64,000 nucleotides of DNA, taken from positions 298,155-362,154 of the forward strand of contig ML976733.1 of assembly GCA_010015655.1 (NCBI GenBank). Reading direction: 5' to 3'. The stretch is from Bimuria novae-zelandiae CBS 107.79. Lineage: Eukaryota > Ascomycota > Dothideomycetes > Pleosporales > Didymosphaeriaceae. Position 1 is the stretch's first letter. Every line of letters begins with the position of its first letter. The position numbers were made by a program, and so were the translations under genes. Below, piece after piece: positions 24,301 to 34,062 of this stretch. The notes beneath the pieces are model-generated. The model searched no databases. It saw only the letters and a program-made list of their open reading frames with translations, and was not told where the DNA came from.

Positions 24301-25250
24301 CTTTGCGGTCGAGCTTGCCTGCTGTCTATATAGAGTGCTGTATGGTCTCTGTAAGCAGCGTGACGCATTCCTCTAGCTATGCTGTATCCTGTGTTGCAAG
24401 CAGGTCTAGGATATTCTAGACACCTATTTCTACCAGCCTAGTGAATTTAGGTAGGCTTGCCTTGGGGACTCTGTAGTGGTACTGTTCTAGATGCGGAGTG
24501 CCTAGTGTAGAGAGAGGGACAGAGGTTACTATTATCTTATAGTCTAAGCCGCTGTGCATGCTAGCATTAACAACAGACTAGGCAAATAGGATATTAGAGA
24601 AGGTAAGGTTAAGGATATAGCTAGCGTAGTGTGTTAGCTACCCTGGCACACTAATGTAGTTTATAGACGCGTTAGCAGCCTATCTAGCTAGCTCTACACC
24701 TTTGTTAGCTGCAGTAGTGGTAGGCTTAAAGGATTTATGTCTAGCGTTAAAGTCTCCTCCTATAAGGCAGAGTTAAGGGGGTATAAGATGTGTGACGTAT
24801 TAGATAACGTGTAGGGTGTGTGGCTGTCTATAGTAGTTAAGTATTACCACTCTATTCACTATAGCCCACAGCATGTCTGGGTGGTTGAGGCTCTCTCTAG
24901 CCTAGTATCGTAGGTGGCATCCTTTGCGGATGTAGGTTATCACCCTAGGGCGGGCTGAGCCTAGTGTGTTGGGGCTGTCCCAGGTGCTAATGGGTGCTAG
25001 GTGTGTGAAACCAGGGTGGGTGGAAGTTCTTAAGTTGGCACATGTGAAGGGCTCTTAAACACATATAATATCTATGCCCTTCTAAAACGCCACCTCTAGT
25101 ATTATGATATGCCAGGGTGAGCTCCTGCTAATATTAGCCTAGCATACACGTAGTTATTTGCTTAACAGGCTGGGCTGTTAATGCCTAGTGTTGGCTAGGA
25201 TGTTGTAAGGGTGTTCTAGCATAATAATGGCGGGTTATCGCTCATGCTGG
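21400..25250 (-). pseudogene. Decayed LINE ORF2 (endonuclease, reverse transcriptase, RNase H)
   Basis: Visible motifs in order on the minus strand: IGGDFNARHKSF near 24735-24785 (exo-endonuclease-phosphatase fold, asparagine of the active site), FGYVDDICLYQAL near 23185-23222 (RT catalytic YVDD), and TIFLDGSE near 22250-22285 with HVFNAEVVRA near 22130-22165 (RNase H aspartate and glutamate). Domain order and the presence of RNase H fit the I/Tad lineage. Stops and lost residues rule out activity. The ends of the frame are approximate. Confidence 0.75.
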
Positions 25251-25289
25251 CGTCTTCCCTCTCTAAGGTGGACAGGTTAGTGTGGATAG

Positions 25290-26950
25290 TTAATTGTGGA
25301 CGAATGCTGCCGATAGATAGTTATTCTATATTAAGGCTCCTCTAGCCTGTGGCGGCCCGCCTTAGTCTCTTTTCTTTGCCAGTAGTAGAGGAGGATGCAT
25401 AGGAGGCAGTAGTTATAGGAGGTATAGCCCTGCTTTCTCCTTCTTGCCTCTGGGCAGAAAGGTGGGAAGGCACTGTCTCTAATACCTCTATAAGAGGAGC
25501 CTTAGGCTAAAGTGTTGCCTGTTTAAGGGCCACTTTAACTATCCTATAGAGGTGCTACTATGCTATTTTACCTGCGCGACGGATAGCCTTTAGCTTAGTC
25601 TTTATAAGCTTAGTAATATGTCTGTTAACCTGGCGAGGAGCTACCGGGCAGTTAGTGTAACTAGTTAGATAAGGGCTATAATAGTTAGCACACATGGCTT
25701 TATAGGCGCAACTATCTCCGTACTATTCTTAGTATCTATTAGTGCGGTCCCCGTAGTGTGCACAGCGGGCTACTCGGGTACAGCGAGCAGCGTTGTAGTA
25801 GCCCTGGCAGCCTAGGTTATGTCGCTATATAGTAGGATGCTTATAGATTTCCTTCGAGAATTGGCTAGTGCTAAAGAGCCGGAACGAGCGGACTGGCTCC
25901 TTGTATAAAACAATCCAGGTAGTAAGGCCATGCTAATTCGCCCCATGTCGTGAGGTCCTATAACTAACTAGCTACTTACCTATTTGCGAGTAGACTTCTT
26001 CCTCTACTAGCTAGGTAGTAGTTAGTAGTTCTATGCTGTCTAGGGTCTAAAAAGAGCTGGGTACTCCTTATACTGCGTAGTTAGTCCAGCGTTCTGGGAT
26101 TCTCACCGCGTCTCCGTCTAGCGCTCTTACTAGAAGTTCCTGGTTTTCTTAAGTTAGAAGTTGGCCCTAGATGTTCTTATTTGCTGGGGTAATCGCCTAG
26201 CCTGTATTAATTAGTAATGCGGTAGGTATATCTTTAAAGGTAAGTCTTGCTATACTCTTGCATATTGCCTACCTTACTATAAAGGGTAAGGGTTATTGCA
26301 GTTGCATTACTAGGTTAGAGATAGCTACGAATATTTAATTATCTTCTTTTAGCTTAGCAGGCGGGTTGGGCCGGGGCCTAGCAGGAATTAAGGGTTAACT
26401 GCTACCCCTATTTAAGATCTAAGGGTCTCTGGCTACGTTCGCCTAAGAGCGGCGTCCCAACTTTTAGCTCTTAGGGTTACTGTGACTAGTGTCGCTACTC
26501 TAGCGGGAGCTAGGGGGGGAGTTGCTTAGGGAGAGCGAGGTTAGAGCCTAGATAACTCTCTACTATAGCTTCTTAGCAATCTTAGCCTCTTAAGAGTTAG
26601 TATAGCTCTCTGCGTGTTGGTCTACCGCTACTACGAAAGCCGTAGTAATAGTGTTCTATAACTAGGCAATCTGCTAAGTCTTAGTAATGTGGCGTTAGAC
26701 GGCATTAGAGACGCGAGGTTTAGGAGCGCCCCTACTAGGGTTCTAACTACTTAGAAGGGGTGCACGGTGATGCATGTCCTCCTAGGGCCGTCTTAAGGCG
26801 CGTGTATAAAGCTGCTAAGGGATTACAGGGTCTGGGGACCCTATGTGCTGGGAGGAGGGAGACTCTGCTATCCTAATAAGCTCCTTTGCGCGTCTGCGCG
26901 GAGGGCTAGGCGGACGTTAGAGGTACTCCTAGAATTAGCGCAGTGAGCTT
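25290..26950 (-). pseudogene. Decayed LINE ORF1 (gag-like)
   Basis: This precedes ORF2 in element orientation. Around 25640-25830 the minus strand shows closely spaced cysteines (CTRVARCAHYG, DSCAYKAMCANYY, TNCPVAP), reminiscent of the zinc knuckles of fungal LINE ORF1 proteins. The rest is low-complexity and too damaged to delimit. In an active element this protein would coat the RNA. Boundaries are approximate. Confidence 0.55.
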
Positions 26951-27030
26951 GTTTAGTTACTGGGATTATTAGGGTCTTTAGAGAGGATATCTAAAAATCG
27001 AAAAGTTGGTGTTCGGTGAAGATTAGGTGG

Positions 27031-28153
27031 TAATATACCTATTGCTCTAAAAGAGCTAAGGATAGTTAATTCCTTAAAGGAGGCTTTTTACGTATTCTAA
27101 AATAAGGGGAAGAAGTCACCTTTAGTAATAAAAGCTAGGCCTTAGCTTTTATAAAGGTATCGTGATAGCTCTGCGGAGTAGGCTATTAATAGAGGCTTAA
27201 ATATTATAACGTTAAGTGGCTAAAGCGTATAAGTTAAATAAGAAGGTAAGATAGTAAGTAGGATCCTATTCTAATTATAGTAGTTAATAAAGTCTATAGT
27301 AACGTAAGATCTATAGCTATCTAAGATTAAAAGTTAATATAATTATTAAGTCTTCTCTTTTATATAGCAATTAAACACTTGCTTAAGCCAGGCAGGCCCG
27401 ATATCGTTATTTATTTAGCTAGAGGGTAATAATATAATAAAGACTTCGTGTTCTCTTGCCTTGATATCCTCTACCTAGCTTAATTAGATGCCCTTATTAG
27501 CAGCCTTATAGATAAGGCTAGGTAGCAGAGCTGATTTATTAGCGCAGATACATGCTAGGAGCGTAATCCACGGCGCGATTGCTATCCTAAAGTAATACCC
27601 TAACCTTCTTCTTTTCCTACATTAATTTGCTAAATATCCTTTTTAATCTACTAACGATACTAATTAGGCAGCCTTTCTTATCTATATTATAGATATAACA
27701 AGGATCTATGCGATATTAATCTATCTTACTATATAGAAGATTAAAAAAGTAGTAATATTTATCTACTAAATTAGCTTTATAGCAATTGCTATCCATGCTG
27801 ACTGTCTATTATAAGATAAGATAAATGCTATATTAGTTAATAAAGCGCGTAACCTAGCTCTCGCTAATTAGCTCCTTTGCTATCGTAGAGGCGAAGTTCT
27901 ATATCATCTCCCTAGTAGGAGGTATATATCTCTTTATAAGTTTTTTAATATATCGTACAAGCTCCTCCTCTTACTATAGGGTGAGTTTCTGCTGCTTAAT
28001 GTTCTTGACCTATCGAGAGCGCGTTACTCCCCGATGCCTTTAGCCTAACGTAGATCGCTCAAGTCCATGCCTAGTAGCAATTTCTATATATAAAAAATCT
28101 TCTCCTAGTTCTCGTGATTCGATTTTATTAATCGCAGCCTAATACAGGTCTAT
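27031..28153 (-). pseudogene. Pogo-like transposase, segment 1 of 3 (N-terminus and DDE domain)
   Basis: The start codon position (28151-28153) reads ATA where the undamaged copy at 63731 has ATG. The next codons show CCG to CTG, CAG to TAG, GAT to AAT and GAA to AAA, all C:G to T:A. Further on the minus strand, GPAWLKQVF, LILDSYRSYVTIDF (usual LDGHGSH), TILPSYLTYTL, LAFITKGDFFPLF and SSFRAIG follow, the DDE part of Fot1/pogo transposases. The frame continues at 20069 after the LINE pair. Confidence 0.88.
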
Positions 28154-28243
28154 ATCAGTAGAGTTGTCGCGTGCTGAAGTTAGGGTGTTTTAGTGTTGCG
28201 CGGGCATTACGCGAATCCGGGCATTACGCGCACAGACACGGTA

Positions 28244-28486
28244 TAGGTGCTCGTAGTCTCCCGAAGCCTGCGACGCCTCCTCCGCCCGCGCGCACTCACA
28301 CAACCCGCAGCGGCCGCACCGCCACATTATATAGATAAATTGTATAGAGAACATTGCTCGCATAGGCCTACAAAACACTCCACCAAAATATCTCGCGATA
28401 TTAGCTATTGTACGTGACTCTGCAGCTTCATTTTTGTAGTAGGCCTCAGGGCTCGGAGCGATCGTTGGGTGCACGGACACGGTAAC
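28244..28486 (-). pseudogene. Left-end fragment of another pogo-like element
   Basis: At 28473-28486 GCACGGACACGGTA repeats the terminus seen at 28230-28243. Reading inward on the minus strand, an open run (SVHPTIAPSPEAYYKNEAAE, then SRTIANIARYFG) could be the helix-turn-helix start of a transposase. It runs without a stop into the TIR of the neighbouring element, which gives a chimeric 96-codon frame (28190-28480). This suggests that one pogo element landed in an older relative. The assignment depends mainly on the terminal motif. Confidence 0.4.
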
Positions 28487-28620
28487 GCTAGTAGGTTGTA
28501 TCTAACTTTTTCTTGCCTTTCTAGAGCTAGCTAGCACTTGACCTGACCTAGAGAGACGACTTCGCTCCTCAAGGCATTCACTAGAACGGTAAATATTCGT
28601 GTATTAACGTTGATGCGAAT

Positions 28621-28816
28621 TCCCATTGTCCGCCCAGCTGGCGGGGCGCGCTAATGCTGGCGGGGCGCCGCGTGCGCTGGCGGAGCGCCTGTGCGTGAGC
28701 TGTCCAAGCGTTTCACCGGCAGAGCCTCCGCTCCGCCCGCACTTGCAAAAGTACAATTCTAAAGGAGCGAGCAGCACGCGAGCCAGCTCATTGGCCGGCG
28801 GTTAATACTACAGTAC
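28621..28816. repeat. Left arm of a long inverted repeat (partner 30291-30435)
   Basis: From CCCATTGTC inward this is the reverse complement of 30291-30435, nearly perfect across GCGCCTGTGCGTGAGCTGTC and the CACTTGCAAAAGTACAATTC stretch. The left arm is longer because the motif GCTGGCGGGGCGC is repeated near its outer end (28638-28690). The arms enclose about 1.5 kb with the C2H2 gene. Confidence 0.85.
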
Positions 28817-29008
28817 TATCACTGAAGCACCACAGGCTCTAGCATTAAAGGTCGCATTCGACCTTAGCTAGTAAGGACGAGAGACGATTGGCTAACGCTG
28901 AGCATACATAGTTATGCTTTGGAATTTCTATGATTCAACGATCGACTCGGAGGGACCTTCTCGGAACGCTACCTCTGCGAGCTGCTCCCACGGCTGGGCA
29001 GGAATCTA

Positions 29009-29801
29009 TCATGGATACCCTTGTTGTGCACCAGAGTGCATGCTTCGGACATGCGCATCTAACTTATCCTTCCTGTGGAAAGCTTCGCCCCCTCCGCTCA
29101 TGCTTCTTCGACAACTTGAAACGTGGCACCAGAAGTTCGGTTTGTTGCTGGCATGAAGTGTTATGTGGTGCCGTCTAAGCTCAGCCAGACGCGCGAAAGT
29201 CTTCCCTCTGCATCCGTCAACGTCACACGCAAACTTGCCATTGTCAAGTACAGAGCCAATTCTCGCAACAGCATCTTCGGTCTCGGTAATTGCGGTTACA
29301 GCGCTGAAAGCTTGGCCTTGTTCCTGTTCCGTATCTTGCATAGTCATAGGATCAGGCTGAAAGAGGACAGGAGTCGAGGGTGTTGAGGAGAATTGACTGT
29401 GAGGTATGTTAGCTAGGAAACAATGCTGTAATCACCATTGGTACTTTCCTGAACATGTGCTCATTCGCTATCCAGCAAGGTATGCTCATGGAGTCGCTCA
29501 TCACATGTGCATCGTATGGAGATGGAAACTGATAGGGAACAATTGAATCCATGTTGCAATTACCGGTTGCCGGCCACGGTTGGTCGTTGCGCCACACCCC
29601 AGGTCCGTAGTATTGATCGTGTTCTATCAAGGCACCTTGCCCTTGTGTTGCGTCTACCAGTGTATGTGCTTGATTATGCTTGAGATTGTTCCATTGATGT
29701 ACTATGCATTCGTTAGTCAGACAGCAGCAACCCCTTGGTAAATGCTGACAGACCTCCTCTGGTACCGGTACTCTCGTCGACTCGCCCAGGATGCTTTTCA
29801 T
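29009..29801 (-). CDS. C2H2 zinc-finger protein
   Basis: Two exons on the minus strand, 29801-29445 and 29356-29009, joined by an 88-nt intron (GTACCA...CTTTCAG) that keeps the frame; 234 residues. The C-terminal third holds two C2H2-type fingers: FACDVDGCRGKTFARLAELRRHH..H and FWCHVSSCRRS..AFHRKDKLDAHVRSMH. The RKDKL second finger is common in fungal C2H2 proteins of unknown target. The N-terminal half has no domain I recognise and is rich in Asn, Gln and His. A further short exon may lie upstream (minus-strand ATG at 29895, frame +1 to this one). It is probably a nuclear DNA-binding protein. The gene lies alone between the arms of an inverted repeat. Confidence 0.6.
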
Positions 29802-29895
29802 GCAGACTGAGTTGGTCAGGGTCGTTGTGTTGCATACCTAGGCAGTAGGCATCAGTCTTGTTCCAAGTCGAGATATCTGCAGAATTCCCTAACAC

Positions 29896-30638
29896 TTACT
29901 TTTAATGTTGCTACTCGGTCCGCGTTCGTGATTGCTTAAATCCAGTAGAACAATGTAGTTTTGATTAGGAGAAGGGAAAAATTAACGACATGTGCACCAC
30001 GTCTAGAAACAGGACAAGGAGAAGGCGGGAGATGGTCAGTATTGTGTCCGTGTCGAAGATTGTACTTCTTCTTATACCACAATTGAATATGACAGTCAAG
30101 CTGGCTCATTAGCACGAAACACATCTACTTATACATGCTGAAATGACTCTTGAGCATCATGAGAACTCAGAAGCATCTTTGCCCCGGCGCCTGAGTATAG
30201 GCAGGTTACGTGCTCATGCGTCGTTGCAGAAGAAAGATTATTCGTTCGTGATTTGTTGTCATACCAAAGTTCAACTCACAGAGCATAGTAGTATTGCCCG
30301 GCTAATGAGCTGGCTCGCGTGCTGCTCGCTCCTTTGGAATTGTACTTTTGCAAGTGCGGGCGGAGCGGAGGCTCTACCGGTGAAACGCTTGGACAGCTCA
30401 CGCACAGGCGCTCCGCCAGCCGAGCGACAATGGGAGTTTTGACCTGTGCCCAATCGCCTTCATCCAGCGCACGCCTAATGGTTTGCGTGACTACGACACC
30501 TCCGAGCCTCATTCCTGACCGCAACATGAAATATAAAGCCCCCCCTTACCCTGCCCCTACCCTGGGCAGGTACTGTTTGCTTTGCACGCTTTACAACGTT
30601 TGGCGGCCGGCCATTCCTGTGTTTTCGTACGACTGAGG
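29896..30638. other. Intergenic, holding the right arm of the inverted repeat
   Basis: I see no convincing gene. The short frames here overlap the GC-rich inverted repeat arm at 30291-30435. The remainder must contain the promoters of the C2H2 gene (leftward) and of the Clr5-ankyrin gene (rightward). ATATAAAG at 30531-30538, about 100 bp before the Clr5 ATG, is TATA-like. Confidence 0.6.
30291..30435. repeat. Right arm of the long inverted repeat
   Basis: Reverse complement of 28621-28816 without the extra GC-rich units; the outer end reads GACAATGGGA. I found no obvious target duplication outside the arms. Confidence 0.85.
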
Positions 30639-33600
30639 ATGGACTTCCCGCCGCGCAGCCTGCCTGACCTGGCGCCAGCCTACCTACCCCAGCTCGAACT
30701 CTCACATACCGTACACCATAATGCTCTTCCGGCCCAGCAACTGTACGGGTCGTTTGGCGCCGATCAAAGCGCTGCATTTGCCCTGCAGGTGCAGCTCTCC
30801 GGCGGACAGGTCGCAACTATGCAGAACCACGACCTGCACCCGTTCAGTCTCTCTACACCGCACCCTAGCCAGGCGCAGTTCGACATAGGGTTTACTGGCA
30901 ACAGCCAGTCTGTATCTGCGTCTGCGCCTGCAGCGCCTGCGGGACCCCTATCGCTCATGGGTCCGCCAGCTCGGCCGCGAAAGCGCAAGGCGCCGACTCT
31001 TCGCGCGGACGACTGGAAGCCGTACGAGGAGCGCATCCTCGACTTGCATATCGTGCAGAAACTGCCCTTGCCAAAGGTGAGGCAGATGATCGAGGAGGAG
31101 TATGGCTTTAAAGCTGAGTACGTCGCTCCTCTTCGCACAAGGTAGAGTGAGAACCCCCCAGCGAGGTACTGACACAGATGCGTCTGCAGGCTACGGCAGT
31201 ACCGAACGCGCATCAGCCAGTGGGGCAAAGACAAGAATGTCAAGCCGCAGGAGATGGAGGCAATCGTGCGAAAGCGACAGAAGAGAAAGCTCGTCGAGAC
31301 CGACAAACGCCCGCTTGTGTTCGAGGTGCGAGGCGGCCAAGTAGAGCCGCAGAAGATTGAGCGGTGGATGAAGCGGCACGACGTAGCAGAGAGCTTTCTG
31401 TATGCGCCCAGTCCAGCAGCATGTAAGTCAGCGCCAGACCGACTCGACCCTTCTTTGCTGATGCACCGGAGCCACGCCGTCTGCTGTGGGATGCCACACG
31501 ATCTCCGAGCGAGGCTCGCCCGCGACAATCTCTGTACACTCACCGGCGGCTTCGGTCTTGTCGCCCCAAGGCATACATCTCGTGGCGCAGAGTCCACAGA
31601 TGCCGTCTCCTGCCCTCTCAGTGTCGGGCATCGTGCGTCCTCAAGCAAGCGCCTTCGCCGAGCGAAGCCCGGCCATAGCACATGGATTGCTTATGGAACT
31701 TCAGGCGGCTTCACTAGGAGGCGACGAGGCGGTGGTGAAGATGCTGCTCGAGAACGGCGCCAACATCAATGCGCAGGGTGGAAAGTACTGTAACGCACTC
31801 CAGGCGGCCTCATGCGAAGGCCACGAGGCGATTGTGAAGCTGCTGCTCGAGAACGGCGCCAACGTCAACGCGCAGGGTAAATACTACGATAAGGCACTCT
31901 ACGCGGCTTCATGCAAAGGTCACGAGGCGATTGTGAAGCTGCTGCTCGAGAACGGCGCCGATGTCCACACGCAACGTGGATACTACGGCAACGTACTCCA
32001 GGCGGCTTCAGCTGGAGGCCACAAAGCGGTTGTGAAGCTGCTGCTTAACAAGGGCGCCGACATCCACGCGCAGGGTGGATTCTACGACAACGCTCTCTAC
32101 GCGGCTTCATGCGAAGGCCGCGAGGCGATTGTGAAGCTGCTGCTCGAGAACAGCGCCAACATTAATGCGCAGGGCGGGGAGTACGGCAACGCACTCCAGG
32201 TGGCTTCAGCTGGAGGCCACGAGGCGATTGTGAAGCTGCTGCTCGAGAACGGCGCCAACATCAACGCGCAAGGTGGATTCTACGACAACGCACTCTACGC
32301 GGCTTCAGCTAGAGGCCGTAAGGCGATTGTGAAGCTGCTGCTCAAGAACAGTGCCGACGTCAACGCACTCCAGGCGGCTTCAGCTAGAGGCCACGAAGCA
32401 GTTGTAAAGCTACTAATCGAGAACGGCGCCAATGTCAACGCGCAAGGTGGATTCTACGACAACGCACTCTACGCGGCTTCATGCGAAGGCCGCAAGGCGA
32501 TTATAAAGCTGCTACTCGAGAATAGTGCCAATGTCCACGCGCAGGGTGGAAAGTACGGCAGCGCACTCCAGGCGGCTTTAGCTAGAGGCCGCGAGGCAAT
32601 TATAAAGCTGCTGCTTAAGAACAGCGCCAATATCAACGCGCAGGGCGGGGAGTATGGTAACGCACTCTAGGCAGCTTTATCTAGAGGCCACGAGGCAATT
32701 ATAAAGCTACTAATCAAGAACGGCGCCAACGTCAACGCGCAAGGTGGATTCTACGACAACACACTCTAGGCGGCTTCAGCTAGAGGCCACGAAGCCGTTG
32801 TGAAGCTACTACTCAAGAACGGCGCCAATGTCCACGCGCAGGGTGGAAGGTACGGCAGCATACTCCAGGCGGCTTCAGCTAGAGGCCACGAGGCGATTGT
32901 AAAGCTGCTGCTCGAGAACGGCGCCAACATCAACGCGCAGGGCGGGGAGTACAGTAACGCACTCTAGGCAGCTTTATCTAGAGGCCATGAGGCGATTGTG
33001 AAGCTACTAATCGAGAACGGCGCCAACGTCAACGCGCAAGGTGGATTCTACGACAACGCACTCCGGGCGGCTTTAGCTAGAGGCCACGAAGCCGTTGTGA
33101 AGCTACTGCTCAAGAACGGCGCCGATGTCCACGCGCAGGGTGGAAGGTACAGCAGCGCACTCCAGGCAGCTTTAGCTAGAGGCCACGAGGCGATTGTAAA
33201 GCTGCTGCTCGAGAACGGCGCCAACATCAACGCGCAGGGCGAGGAGTACGGCAACACACTCCAGGCAGCTTCATCTGGAGGCCACGAGGCGATTGTGAAG
33301 CTACTAATCAAGAACGGCGCCAACGTCAACGCGCAAGGTGGATTCTACGACAACGCACTCCAGGCGGCTTCAGCTAGAGGTCACGAAGCCGTTGTGAAGC
33401 TACTGCTCAAGAACGGCGCCGATGTCCACGCGCAGGGTGGAAAGTACGGCAGCGCACTCCAGGCGGCTTCAGCTAGAGGCCGCGAGGCGATTGTAAGGCT
33501 GCTGGTCGACAAGGGCGCCAACGTCAACGCGCAGGGTGGATACTACGGCAATGCATTTCATGCTGCTGCATACAGAGGCCACCTGCGAGTGCTCGAACTT

Positions 33601-34062
33601 CTTTTCTCCAAAAAACCTGCTATGCCGCTCCACGATCCTTATGAGCGGACGTTGCTCTGGTGGGCTGCAGCTGGCGGTAGCATTGCTACTGTGGAGGCAC
33701 TTGTTGCCCAGCATAACTTCGATCCTCGCACGCCCAACAAGTTTGGGCAGACGCCGTTCAGGATCGCTTCAAAGAAAGGGCACATTGCAATATCAGATTT
33801 CCTAGCCAAAGAGTGTGGAGAAACTAATGTTCAGGGACAAATACTATCTGAAAATGACGACGATCGAACGTCTTGGACTTGCTCCGTCTGCACTTTGAAT
33901 ATCAAGGGAAGTGACCTCCATTTTCATTGCCGATACTGCGCTGGTGGAGACTGGGATATGTGCGCAGACTGTGAAGGAAGGGGAGCATTTTGCGGCGATG
34001 CTACACACCTTTTAATAAAGCGTACAATGAAGGATGGAAATTGGGTCGAGGTGACGAGCTGA
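30639..34062 (+). pseudogene. Clr5-domain, ankyrin-repeat, ZZ-type zinc-finger protein gene with three in-frame TAG codons
   Basis: Three exons: 30639-31117, 31190-31422 and 31472-34062 (introns 72 and 49 nt, GTACGT...CTGCAG and GTAAGT...CCGGAG). The N-terminus has a Clr5 domain split by intron 1 (DDWKPYEERILDLHIVQKL, then LRQYRTRISQWG). From 31699 about twenty 33-residue ankyrin units follow (ALQAASARGHEAVVKLLLE, NGANVNAQGG), nearly identical at DNA level, with one shortened by 24 nt. The C-terminus (CSVCTLN, HFHCRYCAGGDWDMCADCEG) resembles a ZZ zinc finger. TAG at 32668, 32767 and 32965 stand where other units have CAG, so the full product (about 1,100 residues) cannot be made unless read through. 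The 5' part alone could encode a Clr5-ankyrin protein ending at 32670. Clr5 is named after a fission yeast silencing factor; the function of these fusions is unknown. Confidence 0.8.
31699..33597 (+). repeat. Tandem 99-bp ankyrin-coding repeats (about 20 units)
   Basis: Units begin at CTC/CTT CAG (or TAC) every 99 bp from 31699. The only break in register is 32293-32368 (75 bp, a 24-nt deletion). Near-identity between units indicates recent duplication or gene conversion. C-to-T and G-to-A differences concentrate between about 32500 and 33200. Confidence 0.92.

Larger units (their letters stand above)
20984..27018 (-). mobile_element. Tad1-like non-LTR retrotransposon (LINE), about 6.0 kb
   Basis: It reads on the minus strand as ORF1 then ORF2. 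The 3' end carries ACCA-type repeats ((TTGG)n on the plus strand) rather than poly(A). ORF1 has zinc-knuckle-like cysteines. ORF2 has endonuclease, reverse transcriptase and RNase H, the layout of the I/Tad group. The 3' untranslated part contains a GA/TG-rich microsatellite at about 21233-21280. It is flanked by AAGATTAGGTGG on both sides. Many stops indicate RIP. The Tad1 label is an inference from domain order and fungal host. Confidence 0.8.
12338..28241 (-). mobile_element. RIP-mutated Fot1/pogo-like DNA transposon, split by a gypsy element and a LINE pair
   Basis: The terminal inverted repeat is CCGTGTCCGTGCGCGTAATG. Its left end (minus strand) is at 28241 and the right end at 12338, each next to a TA (28242-28243 and 12336-12337), the usual target of this superfamily. 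Element DNA is present at 27019-28241, 19912-20069 and 12338-13074. Removing gypsy copy 2 and the LINE pair leaves about 2.1 kb, a normal size for Fot1-type elements. The transposase frame continues across both junctions. The left end matches the undamaged copy at 63644-64000, which shows the direction of mutation. Confidence 0.9.

Noticed and set aside
30764..31681. 305-codon minus-strand frame opposite the Clr5 domain
   Set aside because: The plus strand shows Clr5 text and matching splice sites; the minus frame has no recognisable content.
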